64,000 nt of DNA, taken from Spinacia oleracea. Taxonomy: Eukaryota > Streptophyta > Magnoliopsida > Caryophyllales > Amaranthaceae. Positions within the stretch are counted from its first letter, which is position 1. Each line of letters opens with the position of its first letter. This document shows positions 52,296-64,000 of the stretch, piece after piece. The position numbers were made by a program, and so were the translations under genes. The stretch spans positions 107,728,141 to 107,792,140 of the forward strand of contig NC_079487.1 in assembly GCF_020520425.1 (NCBI RefSeq). The letters are read 5' to 3'. Below the pieces are notes generated by a model. It searched no databases and had not been told where the DNA came from. It was given only the letters and a program-made list of their open reading frames with translations.

Positions 52296-52943
52296 TTTCT
52301 TTTTTGTTCTTTTTCCTATTTTGTCTTTTGTTCGGATATGTATTTGCCTATACATATCTGATATGCGCAAATACTTCCTCGTGTAGTGTAAGGGTCACTA
52401 TCTGTATTTATACCATATTACCATTAGTTACAATACTCACATGGTCACCACCCTACTACTACGAAGAAATTAGTACAAGACGAATTGAATGTGCGCCCAA
52501 TTAATTCAATATGCGCGTGTTTTCTACTTACGCATTTTATCCTTACTTTTATGTAACATGAGTAACTCATTAAATGCCTGGAAGGTCACTCATTGACTAT
52601 TAGCCAAAATATAATCCAAGCAAATAAAATCGCTTCAACAAGGCCAACAACTTGATCTATTCAATCGAAATCTTATGAACTAATGAGCCCGCCTTCACGT
52701 GATTTCACGCCTCATCAGTCATTCCCCTTTACAGTAGGGTAATAATTAAAACAACGCAATGTGACTTTCAAATTAAATCCGATCCTTTTATATTCGATAA
52801 AAACTTAAAATTTCTAACTTATCAATAAAGTTGAAATCTTTTCACGATTTCTAACACTTTACATACTTCTATATTGTGCATAATTTCAATGCTGATGCGA
52901 GCATTGCACCCACAAGGAGAGTAGGGGACTTATAAGTTATAAT
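52296..52943. other. Intergenic, nothing recognised, up to the Copia-4 insertion
   Basis: AT-rich sequence without genes. The last five bases (ATAAT, 52939-52943) are one copy of the Copia-4 target duplication. Confidence 0.45.
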
Positions 52944-53701
52944 TGTAGGAAATAAGACTGTAAAATCCGAAAATGTTAATAAAATGTGGGCCGAATATTT
53001 GATGTAAATAAAGCTGTGACGTGTTACGAAACACTGTCTTAGAAGCAAAATTCGCCCCGACTATGGTACAATCGGAAAAGGCGTTGCCCCCCAAGATTTT
53101 ACACAGCGTCTCTCCAAAATGTGCACTCAACTAAGGAGAAACATGAAACTCACAATAATGCTCAGAATAGGAGTAGAGAGAGTTTGATTTTCGGTGTACT
53201 TTCAAAACTGATCCCCAAACTGATTATAAAGCCACTAAGATTTTGTAACCGAAAATTAACATTTAATTGGGTAATTAAAGCACCTGTAACCGCTGATCAG
53301 AATTGATCATGTAATAAAACTTTTGATAACTGAAAATCAGAATTGATTTGAGTAATTAAAACGGAAGCGAAAATCAAGGGACGTAATAAATACGACCGTT
53401 ACGATTGTGGAGTGAGCTACGTAACTGACCGGCCTCATAAAGACTGGACCGTCAGCTACGACTTGGCCCAAAAAGGAGGCCCCACCACACCGCGCACGTG
53501 CCACGAACACGAACCGAACCGGCCGGACGGGCGGCGGCGGCGCGCGTGGGGATTCCCCCTTCTAGCCCACAACACTTGGGGAAGTACTTCAAAGTATAAA
53601 CATTACTTCCCTATATTTAAACAAAGGGAAAAGCTTGTTTTCTTTCCATGTGGGACAAAGTCACAATATGGTAATACTCTTTCTTTGCATTATTTCCAAC
53701 A
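52944..53701 (-). repeat. Copia-4 3' LTR (758 bp)
   Basis: It matches 58417-59143 apart from a GTAACTGACCGGCC-type insertion near 53422, extra GGC units near 53530 and one fewer GGTAATACT unit. ATCCCCCAC (53702-53710) next to it is the complement of the polypurine tract GTGGGGGAT. Confidence 0.92.
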
Positions 53702-54316
53702 ATCCCCCACAAATGCAAAGACCCATTGAAAAACAAGAAGAAGAATTCTGAGCATTTTTATGGAAGGTTTGATACTTAAATGTTGGTGTCTTTCGATTGA
53801 ACCAACACATAGTGAAGATTAGGCAATCCCTTTATTGAGAAAGTGAACAAATCTGGAACTATCCCAACCAAGAAATAAAACCCAATAACACATACCATAC
53901 CTTAGATTATTATGAGTTCCGCGATAGACAATCAACAACGGCCATTATACTTGGGATGCTTATGAGTGCTCTAGAAAAACTAGCCCAAGTTTTTCATAGA
54001 AGGTGGCCAAACCTTCACACTCAAGTAGGTGATTTCATCAAGTCTATCACATAGACCACCCATATCCTGGGATATGAAATCATTAAGAGCTATTGCTCAA
54101 CCTCTCAATACACATACGGTGAACTCATCAAGTCCTTCTCATTAGGACCACCCAGATTCTGGGATATGAGTTTCATTGAAAGCTACAAAGCTTAACCTTA
54201 TGATAAATATGTACAAGTCATAGGAATGGGAAGTGTACAAGAATGAGTCTTTCCATGGCTTCGTTAGACCACAAGAAACCTTGTGTGAACAAGGTCGGGT
54301 GTCCACCATGAATTTC
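53702..54316 (-). other. Copia-4 3' noncoding region
   Basis: These 615 bp lie between the gag-pol stop and the polypurine tract. They have no coding frame. Short repeats occur: CATCAAGTCT...ACCACCC...TCTGGGATATGA recurs at about 54035-54080 and 54124-54170. Confidence 0.7.
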
Positions 54317-57300
54317 TCAACTAACGGGCTTAAGCCCCATTCCCCTCGACGTATCAAGGACTAATCTTCTATTTAGTCCCTTGGTTAAAGGATCTGCTAT
54401 ATTCCTCTCAGATCTCACAAATTTCATAGTAATTACACCACTCTCTATTAGTGTTCTCACAGATTCATGCCTCACATGAATATGTCTCTTTTTGCCATTA
54501 TAAGCGCTGTTTTTAGCAACACAAATAGCAGCTTGAGAATCACAATGTAGAGATACAGGTGGAGCAGGACGCCCCCACAATGAAATATCGGCCAATAAAT
54601 TTCTCAACCACTCCGCCTCTTGCCCGGCCAAGTCCAATGCAATAAATTCGGACTCCATAGTTGACCGGGCAATACAAGTCTGTTTAGAAGACTTCCAAGA
54701 GATAGCTGCTCCACATAAAGTAAAAACATATCCACTAGTGGAACTTACCTCATCATTATCAGATACCCAGTTTGCATCACAATAACCTTCTAAAACAGCA
54801 GGAAATCCAACATAATGCAAACCCCAATCCATCGTGCCCCTAAGGTACTTTAACAACCTCCTAAGAGCATTCCAATGGTCTCTACCGGGGTTATGGGTAT
54901 ATCGACTAAGTCTACTAACTGCATAGGCTATGTCAGGCCGAGTGTAATTCATGAGAAACATTAAACTCCCAATTATTTTAGCATATTCAGATTGAGACAC
55001 ACTATTGCCCTTATTCTTTTTCAAGTGTATGCTAGAATCATAAGGAGTTTTAACTGGCACAACATCAAAACTGTTAAATTTCTTTAACACTTTTTCCACA
55101 TAGTGAGATTGAGACAAAGAGAAACCATTACTAGTTTTGGGGACTTTAACACCCAAGATCACATCAGTTTCACCCATGTCTTTCATTTCAAATTGAGAGG
55201 ATAGAAACCTTTTGGTTTCATTAATAGCATCAATATGTGTACCAAAAATCAACATGTCATCTACATATAGGCAGACAATAACACAATCAGAACCAAACAT
55301 TTTTGAGTACACACAAGCATCAGCACGGTTCACAATAAATCCAAAACTTAAAATAGTTTTATGAAACTTTTCGTACCATTGTTTTGGAGCTTGTTTCAAA
55401 CCATATAAAGACTTATTTAACTTACAAACTTTATGTTCCTGTCCTGGAACTACAAAACCAGGAGGTTGAACCATATAAATTTCTTCTTCTAAGTCGCCAT
55501 TCAAGAAAGCAGTTTTTACATCCATTTGATGCACAATTAACTTATAACTTGAAGCTAAAGCAAGTAAAGCACGAATAGTGGCGATCTTAGTTACTGGTGA
55601 GTAAGTATAAAAGAAATCAACACCAAATTTTTTTGTGAAACCTTTAATTACAAGTCTTGCTTTGTACCTGTCAACTGCACCATCAGTTTTTCTTTTCCTT
55701 TTAAAAATCCATTTACAACCAATGGCTTTACTACCTTTAGGTAATTCAACTAATTCCCAAGTATGATTAGACATAATGGATTCTATTTCACTGTTAACCG
55801 CCTCTTTCCAAAAACTAGCATCAATTGAACTCATGGCCTCATCAAAGGTTTTAGGCTCATCATCAAACAAGTGAAGAAATACAACCAACTCATCTATTTC
55901 ATCCACATTATTGAGTTCAGACAAAAACACAGTAAAAAAGTCAGGACCATAGCTAGTTTCAGTTCGACGCCTTTTACTTTTCCTAGGTTCTACAACATCA
56001 GTTTGAACAATAGGATAAGATGAAGGTATAGAGGAAGAAGATGGAACAGAATTAGAAACATCATGTGAAGCATCATGGGAATTGTTATGTGAAACAACAT
56101 TATTCTTTAAAGGGAAAATATGCTCAAAAAATTCAGCATCTCTAGATTCACACATTGACCTATCACTCAAACACATGAACCTATAAGCTGCACTATTTTC
56201 AGCATAACCAACAAACACTGCATCAAAAGTTTTTGGACCAATGTTTTCCCGTTTAAAGGAAGGTAAACCAACTTTAGCTAAACACCCCCACACTTTCAAG
56301 TATTTTAGGTTGGGTCCATGACCTTTCCACAATTCATAAGGGGTTTTGTCTAACTTCTTATGGGGTACTTTGTTCAACACATAATTAGCAGAAAGTACGG
56401 CCTCCCCCCACATGTTATCAGGTAAGCCAGAACTAATCAACATTGCATTCATCATTTCCTTAAGGGTTCTATTTTTCCTTTCAGCAATGCCGTTTTGTTG
56501 GGGAGTATAGGGAGCACTAAATTCATGAATAATTCCATTTTGCTCACAAAGTTCCTTTAAAAAGGTTGTACCATACTCACCACCTCTATCAGACCTAAAC
56601 CTTTTAATCTTACGGTCTAATTGATTTTCAACTTCTGCTTTATAAATTAGGAACTTTTGTTCCGCCTCATCTTTGGTCTTTAAAAGATACACTTTGGTAT
56701 ATCTAGAATGGTCATCTACAAAGGTGATATAATACCGTTTGCCGCCTCTGCTTTCGGTATTTTTAAAATCAGCTAAGTCCGAGTGAATTAATTCAAGCAA
56801 TTCAGTTTGTCTAGAAGTAACTGGTTTAAAGTGAGTTCTAGAATGTTTAGCTTCAACACAAATTTCACACTTATTATGACCATTACTATTCAGATTAGGA
56901 ATTAGAGACATTGTTTGCAAGCGTTTTAGAGAACCATAATTGACATGTCCTAGTCTACCATGCCAAAAGTCAACAGACTCAAGCAAGTAAGCAGAAGTAG
57001 AATTCTTATTCATAAATTCAACAACAGAAATAGTCTCCAAAATAAATAAACCACCAGACAAATATCCCTTCCCCACAAATTCCCCATTACGAGATAAAAC
57101 AAGTTTGTCACCCTCAAAAACAAGTTTCACCCCAGCTTTGTTAAGGAGAGCACCAGAAATTAAGTTCCTGCGAAGAGAAGGGACATACAGTACATTTTGC
57201 AAGGACAAAGATTTTCCAGAATTTAGCTTTAGGAGTATTTTTCCTTTGCCAAGCACCTCGGAACTGCTTGAATTTCCCATAAAGACTTGTTCACCTCCCG

Positions 57301-58378
57301 TAGCTTCTTTGAATTCTGCAAACCGTTCCTTGTCTGAACAAAAGTGCTTAGTTGCACCTGTATCAACAATCCATTCAGTTTTATTATCAACTAAATTAAT
57401 TTCAGAAATTACAGCAGCAATAATTTCATTAGTATCTTCTGCAACATGAGCTTGATTCTTTGTTTGATCAGGTTTCTGGCCATTGCTTGTAACATCCTTA
57501 CGGTTGTAGCATTGCCAAGCCTTATGGCCTGACTTACCACAAACATAACAACCACCAGATCCTTTCTCTGACTTCCCATTTTTCTTGAAGTCTCCACCTT
57601 TCTTGCCTTGAACACCAAATTGTTTTGAATTCTGATTCTTCTTCTTGAAGTTTCCAGAATTCTTGTTTTGTTTATTAAACCTGTCAGATTTTGGGAAAGA
57701 AGATTCCACAATGTTAGCTTTAACAGAAAGTTCATAAGGAGAAGAATCCTTATCCTTCAACCGGTTGGCTTCTTCGATCTTCATGTGGCTGACCAATTCT
57801 TCAAGGGACATATCTTTCTTCTTGTGCTTGAGATGATTGCGGTAATTGGACCATGAATCAGGAAGCTTCTCGATCAGAACATTGGCTTGCAGCACTTCAC
57901 ACATCTTCATACCTTCTGCCAGAATGTCAGCAACCAGATTCTCGTACTCATGGACTTGATCCATGATTGGCTTGTCATCAACGATCTTGAACTGTAGCCA
58001 CTTTCCCGTAGCATACTTCTTTTTTCCAGCATCATCTGTACCATATTTCTTTTCCAAGGTCTCCCAAACAGATTTAGCAGATTTGTTATTGATGAAAAGA
58101 TCAAAAAGAGAGTTACCCATATGACTGAGAAGGTGACCTCTAACGAACTTGTTGTGCTTCTCATACTTGGCGATCTGTTCATCAACATTTGGTATGGCAG
58201 TGGCAGCATCAGATGTCTCGGTGAGAGGACGTTGAGGACAATCTTGAACCAGAACATAGTCAACCTCCAATTGTTCGAAAAAGATCAGTAATTTTTGTGC
58301 CCATCGTTTGTAATTGGTACCATCAAGAGGTTCCAATTTGGAGAGATCGGGAAGAGTTTTGATTAGAGAAGAATCCAT
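54317..58378 (-). CDS. Copia-4 gag-pol polyprotein (1353 aa)
   Basis: One open frame holds every copia function in order. Gag (1-270) has the L-D-G-T-N-Y-K-R-W start. The CCHC knuckle is [14 protein letters not shown] (277-290). Protease is D-T-G-A (339-342). GAG-pre-integrase has H-G-R-L-G-H and C-E-I-C (about 473-507). The integrase catalytic triad is D534, D597, E633, with D-X35-E spacing. RT has [10 protein letters not shown] (951-960) and Y-V-D-D (1038-1041). RNase H has Y-C-D-A-N-W, E-S-E-F and C-D-S-Q-A (about 1190-1320). Product cleavage and particle assembly would be cytoplasmic, integration nuclear. The Met at 58378 is the first in the leader, only 39 nt after the LTR. No stop or missing catalytic residue is visible. 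Confidence 0.95.
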   Translation of the reverse strand: MDSSLIKTLPDLSKLEPLDGTNYKRWAQKLLIFFEQLEVDYVLVQDCPQRPLTETSDAATAIPNVDEQIAKYEKHNKFVRGHLLSHMGNSLFDLFINNKSAKSVWETLEKKYGTDDAGKKKYATGKWLQFKIVDDKPIMDQVHEYENLVADILAEGMKMCEVLQANVLIEKLPDSWSNYRNHLKHKKKDMSLEELVSHMKIEEANRLKDKDSSPYELSVKANIVESSFPKSDRFNKQNKNSGNFKKKNQNSKQFGVQGKKGGDFKKNGKSEKGSGGCYVCGKSGHKAWQCYNRKDVTSNGQKPDQTKNQAHVAEDTNEIIAAVISEINLVDNKTEWIVDTGATKHFCSDKERFAEFKEATGGEQVFMGNSSSSEVLGKGKILLKLNSGKSLSLQNVLYVPSLRRNLISGALLNKAGVKLVFEGDKLVLSRNGEFVGKGYLSGGLFILETISVVEFMNKNSTSAYLLESVDFWHGRLGHVNYGSLKRLQTMSLIPNLNSNGHNKCEICVEAKHSRTHFKPVTSRQTELLELIHSDLADFKNTESRGGKRYYITFVDDHSRYTKVYLLKTKDEAEQKFLIYKAEVENQLDRKIKRFRSDRGGEYGTTFLKELCEQNGIIHEFSAPYTPQQNGIAERKNRTLKEMMNAMLISSGLPDNMWGEAVLSANYVLNKVPHKKLDKTPYELWKGHGPNLKYLKVWGCLAKVGLPSFKRENIGPKTFDAVFVGYAENSAAYRFMCLSDRSMCESRDAEFFEHIFPLKNNVVSHNNSHDASHDVSNSVPSSSSIPSSYPIVQTDVVEPRKSKRRRTETSYGPDFFTVFLSELNNVDEIDELVVFLHLFDDEPKTFDEAMSSIDASFWKEAVNSEIESIMSNHTWELVELPKGSKAIGCKWIFKRKRKTDGAVDRYKARLVIKGFTKKFGVDFFYTYSPVTKIATIRALLALASSYKLIVHQMDVKTAFLNGDLEEEIYMVQPPGFVVPGQEHKVCKLNKSLYGLKQAPKQWYEKFHKTILSFGFIVNRADACVYSKMFGSDCVIVCLYVDDMLIFGTHIDAINETKRFLSSQFEMKDMGETDVILGVKVPKTSNGFSLSQSHYVEKVLKKFNSFDVVPVKTPYDSSIHLKKNKGNSVSQSEYAKIIGSLMFLMNYTRPDIAYAVSRLSRYTHNPGRDHWNALRRLLKYLRGTMDWGLHYVGFPAVLEGYCDANWVSDNDEVSSTSGYVFTLCGAAISWKSSKQTCIARSTMESEFIALDLAGQEAEWLRNLLADISLWGRPAPPVSLHCDSQAAICVAKNSAYNGKKRHIHVRHESVRTLIESGVITMKFVRSERNIADPLTKGLNRRLVLDTSRGMGLKPVS

Positions 58379-58399
58379 AATCAGATTTCACAGTTGGAA

Positions 58400-58414
58400 G
58401 AATTTTGCTTCTAA
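58400..58414 (-). other. Copia-4 probable primer site, complementary to its own LTR
   Basis: Where a tRNA primer site is expected, two bases inside the LTR end, the minus strand reads TTAGAAGCAAAATTC. This is not the 3' complement of a tRNA I recognise and lacks the usual TGG start. Its exact reverse complement, GAATTTTGCTTCTAA, occurs on the same strand inside the LTR (58512-58526, and 53039-53053 in the other LTR). Fifteen paired bases with the 3' end of the LTR segment facing U5 is the geometry needed for self-priming as in yeast Tf1. This is an inference. Confidence 0.5.
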
Positions 58415-58416
58415 AT

Positions 58417-59143
58417 TGTAGGAAATAAGACTGTAAAATCCGAAAATGTTAATAAAATGTGGGCCGAATATTTGATGTAAATAAAGCTGTGACGTGTTAC
58501 GAAACACTGTCTTAGAAGCAAAATTCGCCCCGACTATGGTGCAATCGGAAAAGGCGTTGCCCCCCAAGATTTTACACAGCGTCTCTCCAAAATGTGCACT
58601 CAACTAAGGAGAAACATGGAACTCACAATAATGCTCAGAATAGGAGTAGAGAGAGTTTGATTTTCGGTGTACTTTCAAAACTGATCCCCAAACTGATTAT
58701 AAAGCCACTAAGATTTTGTAACCGAAAATTAACATTTAATTGGGTAATTAAAGCACCTGTAACCGCTGATCAGAATTGATCATGTAATAAAACTTTTGAT
58801 AACTGAAAATCAGAATTGATTTGAGTAATTAAAACGGAAGCGTAAATCAAGGGACGTAATAAATACGACCGTTACGATTGTGGAGTGAGCTACTACGACT
58901 TGGCCCAAAAAGGAGGCCCCACCACACCGCGCACGTGCCACGAACACGAACCGAACCGGCCGGACGGGCGGCGGCGCGTGGGGATTCCCCCTTCTAGCCC
59001 ACAACACTTGGGGAAGTACTTCAAATATAAACATTACTTCCTTATACTTAAACAAAGGAAAAAGCTTGTTTTCTTTCCATGTGGGACAAAGTCACAATAT
59101 GGTAATACTATGGTAATACTCTTTCTTTGCATTATTTCCAACA
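58417..59143 (-). repeat. Copia-4 5' LTR (727 bp)
   Basis: Partner of 52944-53701, with the ATAAT duplication outside (59144-59148). A GC-rich patch (CCGGCCGGACGGGCGGCGG, about 58956-58974) lies in what should be U3. Confidence 0.92.
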
Positions 59144-59148
59144 ATAAT

Positions 59149-59767
59149 GCCTTGTTCAATTATTTCAATTTTTGTTACAGAAAATTAATTATTCTAGCTG
59201 ACAGTGATACAAGTAGAAATCTTCAGCCGTATTTTCTTTTACTAAATTTATCCTAGTTTAGGTTATCGATCGATCATAGAGATTTTTAAATATGTACGGA
59301 AAAGGTACATGTCCATAACAAAAGAGCTCTTTTCATGCTAACTAATTAATGAGCTCTTGTCAACGTTAGTGATGCATGACCACCTTCTGACATTATATTG
59401 ACGCGATCCAACATGTTTTCACCAACGTAAAAACAACATTACACAATCTTTGATTCTTTTCAGTTAAAAAAAAGACATTACACAATCTTTGAGTTTAAAA
59501 GACTACCTATTCTTAAATGGACTTAATCAATACTAAATTTATTGTGAACCATATTTAAAAATAAAGTCAACAACTTGTTCCAAATTTATTTTGACATTTT
59601 ATTAGGATTATTATGAAAGAAATATCAAATTATTGTCATTAATACATGTTGTGCTTAAATAATGTTATTTTATTAGGATTATTATGAAAAAAATATCAAA
59701 TTATTAAGGTAAGAGCCTTATTAAATGAGTCGGGTCTTATTTGGTACACAAATGTTGTAATACGTAG
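59149..59767. other. Intergenic, nothing recognised
   Basis: AT-rich. A TTTTATTAGGATTATTATGAAA stretch occurs twice (about 59597 and 59667). No gene. Confidence 0.4.
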
Positions 59768-60038
59768 CACTACAAGAATTTGTATCTTTAACGACTACCT
59801 AATAGCGACGGGTTAAAAATCCCGTTGCAAAAGTCTTTTGCGACAGGGATAACAACCAAACAAAGACGGGAACAACCGTCGCAAATGTCTTTTACGACGG
59901 GTTAACAACGAGATTTTCCATTAACGACGCCCCGCTTTTATAACGGGTTCACGACAGGAAATCCCGTCGTTAATCAATGATTATTGGCCTTTAGCGACGG
60001 GATTTCCCGTCGTTAATGGTACAATTTTTTGTTATACG
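59768..60038. mobile_element. CACTA-like MITE, inverted relative of 50756-51034 (271 bp)
   Basis: It starts CACTACAAGAATTTGTA and shares the CGACGGG/CCCGTCG interior with the first copy, in reverse order. The right end is degraded (ACAATTTTTTGTTATACG instead of ...CTTGTAGTG). TAG (59765-59767, 60039-60041) is the 3-bp duplication. Confidence 0.8.
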
Positions 60039-60041
60039 TAG

Positions 60042-61060
60042 ACTATTTGTTTAATTAACCACAAACGAGTTATATCCTCGATAGTATTTTGTTATATATT
60101 CGAAATTCGATTAGTGGTCGTTTCAACAAAGAAAAGGACATTGAATATAAACTAAAGTAGCATACTTTCTTCCATTGACACCTTCAAAAAGATGAAGCCT
60201 TTTAGAAACCTAATTGCCATAATTAACATAAAATATCAAGTGTTAGGTTAATTATTTCAAATTTGTTTGACAAGGTCTTTCAAGTTGATCCTAATTATTG
60301 CATAAGTTTATTGCCATCATTCCCCCCTTTTTTGTACCATTCATGATATAGGACGTAGCAATTGATAAACTTGCTAGCCTTTTTATGCCTTGTTGACAAA
60401 CTAACATTATCCAGCCACCAATACGGCAATACTTATACCAAGTACTCCGCAATATTTTTCCTGTTTACATTTTCTTTCCCAATTTTAAATTACAGAGTTA
60501 ATTAGCTAGGCACTAACTTCACGATTACGTACCGACTTGTTTTCCCATATTGGAAATATTGTTCAGAACCTAGACTGTCGGTTAAATTTAGAGAAGATTA
60601 GGAGAAAACGGTTTAACCTTTCGTATATTATTATTGACATTTATATAATACACAAGTACACAATCGTAAAACAACGTAAACTCCTAAAAATAAACTTATT
60701 CACAATAGGTAATGTAGACTCCTACATTTGACCCTGGCTAGAAGCAGTAAGTTCAATGATGAAATCCCGAAATTACTTGTCAATGTTGTCCTGAGTAAGC
60801 AACGAGTATCCTGAAACTGACTGAAGCGATCCTTGAATCCATATTTCCATTTATAGTAGTTTCAATTTATAGTAATTGTCATTCCAAACAACTACTAAAT
60901 ATAGAAACCGAATAAGATAGATACCTAAGAGGTTGTATTGCATTACAATTAATCTTTTAGAAAATATAAGAGTTGCACTCCAACTAATCTTGTAGAAGAG
61001 ATAGAATCGTGGAAAAGAGATAAAATCCGGAATAAACCGGAAGAATCAAGTAAACGAGTG
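60042..61060. other. Intergenic, nothing recognised
   Basis: About 1 kb of AT-rich sequence. The short open frame at 60537-60731 has no recognisable features and is not called. Confidence 0.4.
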
Positions 61061-64000
61061 GATAGAATTACCAGCGCTAGAAATTTCTAGCGTGTGTAAG
61101 GCACGGGCCACTTATTTCTTGCGCTGCACTTCAGCGCCACTCTTTTCTGGCGCTGTTGTTTGGTTCCCACCCAATCACAGTAAAGGCTAAGGTTCTAGAA
61201 TGTTCTGTTGATGACACTGATTCTAACAAATCTGGCGTTTCTAGGCCAATGCTATTAATTTCTAGCGCTGACAGGCACGTGCAAGAAAATTTCTTGCGCT
61301 GAATTTTCAATTTTAGCGAACTTCTAACTCTTCAGATTTCTATCTTTACCCGACCGGTTTCACTATAAATAGAGGCCTGGAAATCCTGAAAATCGGTACC
61401 AATTCCCAATCAATTCCTAACCCTAAGATTAACCGAAGCTTAAACACGTCCCTACGTTCGTAATAGCCTCGCTCAAATGAACTCTTATTATCGAGCCTTT
61501 GTCCGTAAAAACACTCAAATCGTCCCATTCATAGCCAAAGTTATAGCCGGATTATCACTCTAAACTAAGGAAGTCAAAGGGGAAACTATGGAGGAATCGC
61601 ACCAAGATCCAGGAGCGTTCAGTCAGTTGCCAGGAATCTCTAAGCAGAAAAGGAAATCTAGCTAGGACAAATGGTATGTGTTCCTGAGAAACGCAATATA
61701 GCCTAATCTATATTGTAACATATGTTATTGTAACATAATCTGTGTATTAATCACGCTTAATAAGAGAATCTGTAGACAAATATGTTATTGTTAAGCACCT
61801 ATAATCAATCTAAATCACTATTTGACATTGTTTAGTTAATATTTGTGCATTAAAATCAATACATATTAGTAATGTAGTATAACTTATGTCCCTTTCGTCG
61901 ATGCATTAAACTAGTAAGGACTGTCACATGGGCTAATGCTTGGCAATCCCCATATTAGTAAATGTCCCCAGAACACTAAATTTATCCCTACTTTGCGGAT
62001 GTACATTGAGCGATCTCCAAATCAGGGATCATAGGGGAACCTAAGGCCACTGTGGCCGGTCAAATATGTGAGCCTGAGTTTCAGATGTTACTTGCGTATT
62101 GCAACAACCGGGTTTTGTCATTTATCCTCAATGTCGTTGAAAACTGAATGGCAACTCCACAATCTAGTAAATAGGAGGCTATGGCTACCCAGTTAGTCCT
62201 CGTTTACATAATATGATTGTCACATCCGCAAGGGAACTCGTTGAGCCATTAATTTGGAAACACTCGTCTTTGAACCCTCCTCAGAGTGGCACCTTCACTA
62301 GGGAGTATAACGAAATAACTATACAAGTAGTGCATTGACAAAGCCCAAGGGCAGACATCGGATGATACGCCGCGTTATTTCCTTATTAATTTGGGACGAC
62401 CTGAAATTTAAATGCAACATTATGATCGGGACAAAACCGCGCGTAATCTTGGCTTCCTCGACATGTATTATCTTGGAAGTTGGGAATAAGGACACCTAAT
62501 CTCCATGGGGGGTGTATATATACGCCTCAGATGTTGTCCATTCAGCATTTTCTTTGTAGACCACCTATCCCGAACCAAATCGCTTGCCTCCTGGATCAAT
62601 CCTTAGTATGCGTCACTCCAACTCATGCCATATATGCCTTTTATGGTAAAATTCTCAACCTCGACCGGGGGCTTGCTTGGAATTGATGATATGTTTGGTA
62701 CCATTGGCATTCATCTAAACCTTAAATACTTTGCATAAAATAAGTGTGCATTATTAACTCAATTCATGCTCGTTGCTAGTTTCGTGTAGAATATTATGTG
62801 CTATGTGAAACTAACCAACCAACGCATAGTTTAGGATCAACAATGTCAATAAGGTCAAATAAGAATACTTAAAACATTAAAAAATGAATAATAGCCACGA
62901 ATCAAAATTAACGAACAGAATTACCTGCTCCGCAAACCTGGACAAGCGCAAGAAAAATCTAGCGCATGCCAGGATGGCGCTAGAAAATTCCATAATTGCT
63001 CTGTTGAGAGCTAGAATTTTAAAGTGCAAGAATTCATATTAAAGTTGCTTCTGCCTCAAAATTACGAGCGATAAAAGGCCTACATGCGCCATAAAATTTC
63101 AGCCCCTGTCGCGCTGCTCATCTCAGCGCTGGAAACTATTAACGCACGCTCTGCCTATTTCGTAAAATTAATTTTGTACGTCTTGAAGTCTAAAACATAA
63201 TTAAGTTTGATATTTATGCGACTAAACACGAATTAGCTTCTAAGCGTTACGTTGGTCTAGCTAAAAATACCCACCATAAAGGGCATATTCAAAATTACGT
63301 CGAATGTATTTTTACAGAATGAAGTTTAATCGAATATAGTCATGAAAATTAACCCAAATTAGTGTTTACAAGTTACCCCAAAGGCTAGTACGCACGAATT
63401 ACATTTTTGGTGTCGGAACGTTGAATGTTTGAGTGAACGAACGCTCGAACAAACGACCTAATATAGTAAAAACAAACTACGGGAAAATTTGATTGACCAA
63501 AAATAATAAACAAACAAATTGCACGAATAAGGCAAAAATAGCCTGCAAGCGCTGGAAAATTCCAGCGCTTAACTGGCTGGCGTTACAAATTTCCAATGCC
63601 TGCCTTGCAAGCGCGAGAAATGTCTTGCGCTCTTCGTTTCAATTTGCGCATATGACTTCTAAATGTACTTAATGCCTAAAATAAACTATTTGTAAGTAGT
63701 TGTTAGTCTTCTAATTAACACTATTGTGCGGCCTAACACTGTTAATGCTAAAATAACCTTTAACGTTCACCTAATCAAGTTTAAAAAAATCACTTTCCAA
63801 AGAATCACCTCTAGTCTAGACTAAGTTTTGTGCAAGTAAAATCTGAAATCCTAAAACTAGTTGTCTTATACATAGGGTATGTTCCACTACTTGGTGTCGA
63901 TCTGCAGACCAAAGATTAACGCGTCTTGAACCTTCTACCCCAATTTCTGAAGTAGTAACTCCCATCTCAGTTTGTTATTCTCCTTTTCCAGGGTCTCCAA
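61061..64000. repeat. Unassigned region rich in GCGC-flanked AGAAATTTCT palindromes
   Basis: Words such as AGCGCTAGAAATTTCTAGCG, GCAAGAAAATTTCTTGCG and GCGCTGGAAAATTCCAGCGC recur at about 61075, 61120-61160, 61230-61300, 62940-62995, 63065-63145 and 63540-63630. A TATA-like CTATAAATAGAGG lies at 61363-61375. No gene longer than about 70 codons, LTR boundary or primer site is evident. It may be part of a retrotransposon running off the right edge. The open frame at 62480-62686 is unsupported. Confidence 0.5.

Larger units (their letters stand above)
52944..59143 (-). mobile_element. Copia-4: complete copia element with intact gag-pol frame
   Basis: LTRs at 52944-53701 (3') and 58417-59143 (5', minus orientation) enclose one 1353-codon frame. 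ATAAT flanks both ends exactly (52939-52943, 59144-59148). LTR ends are TGTTGGAAATAA and TTATTTCCTACA, a 12-bp imperfect inverted repeat. Total length is 6.2 kb. The coding part is undamaged, so this is a candidate autonomous element. The LTRs differ by indels (a segment of about 31 bp, GGC repeat number and a TGGTAATACTA duplication), so it is not brand new. The primer site is unusual (see 58400-58414). Confidence 0.93.

Noticed and set aside
52930..53130. Small minus-strand frame repeated at 58388-58603
   Set aside because: It lies in the two Copia-4 LTRs, so the similarity is LTR identity, not a gene pair.

Overview
This is a repeat-rich nuclear segment of a flowering plant, most likely a eudicot. 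The evidence is AT-rich intergenic DNA, spliced genes with GT-AG introns, plant-type receptor kinases, and nested Ty1/copia, Ty3/gypsy and L1 retrotransposons with several MITEs. The frequent TACTCCGT/ACGGAGTA words recall Amaranthaceae genomes such as spinach or beet; that is an impression, not a demonstration. Roughly two thirds of the window is transposon.

Positions 1-27177 are a nest of LTR retrotransposons. A minus-strand copia element (Copia-2, 5375-23436, running past the left window edge) was hit twice. A plus-strand relative of the same family (Copia-1, 1-5374) sits in its RNase H region. A gag-only, gypsy-like element with a tRNA-Asp primer site (5636-16274) sits in its reverse transcriptase. 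That gag-only element is a tandem LTR-internal-LTR-internal-LTR array bounded by one GATCT target duplication. Next comes a decayed 3.7-kb copia element lacking integrase (Copia-3, 23451-27177), inserted in a local tandem repeat.

Positions 28430-30719 hold an apparently intact seven-exon polygalacturonase gene (GH28, 422 aa). Its first intron carries a tRNA-derived SINE with a perfect 17-bp target duplication. Two intronless, minus-strand G-type lectin S-receptor-like kinases of the SD2-5 type (31232-33679 and 44967-47447) form a tandem paralogue pair. Between them lie a field of AAAAGAACA/TGTTCTTTT words (35.5-37.75 kb) and a 6.7-kb L1 LINE. The LINE's 5' five sixths is inverted relative to its 3' end, as expected from twin priming.

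Positions 47.9-52.9 kb are intergenic with four MITEs (two Stowaway-like, one hAT-like, one CACTA-like) and a possible SINE. Positions 52944-59143 are a complete copia element (Copia-4) with one open 1353-codon gag-pol frame and identical ATAAT duplications. It has no usual tRNA primer site. The sequence just inside its 5' LTR is instead perfectly complementary over 15 nt to part of its own LTR, which suggests self-priming. A second CACTA-like MITE follows. The last 3 kb carry many GCGC-flanked AGAAATTTCT palindromes that I cannot assign to a known element.

The three host genes (one cell-wall pectinase, two receptor kinases) show no obvious joint function. The unusual biology here is in the mobile elements.
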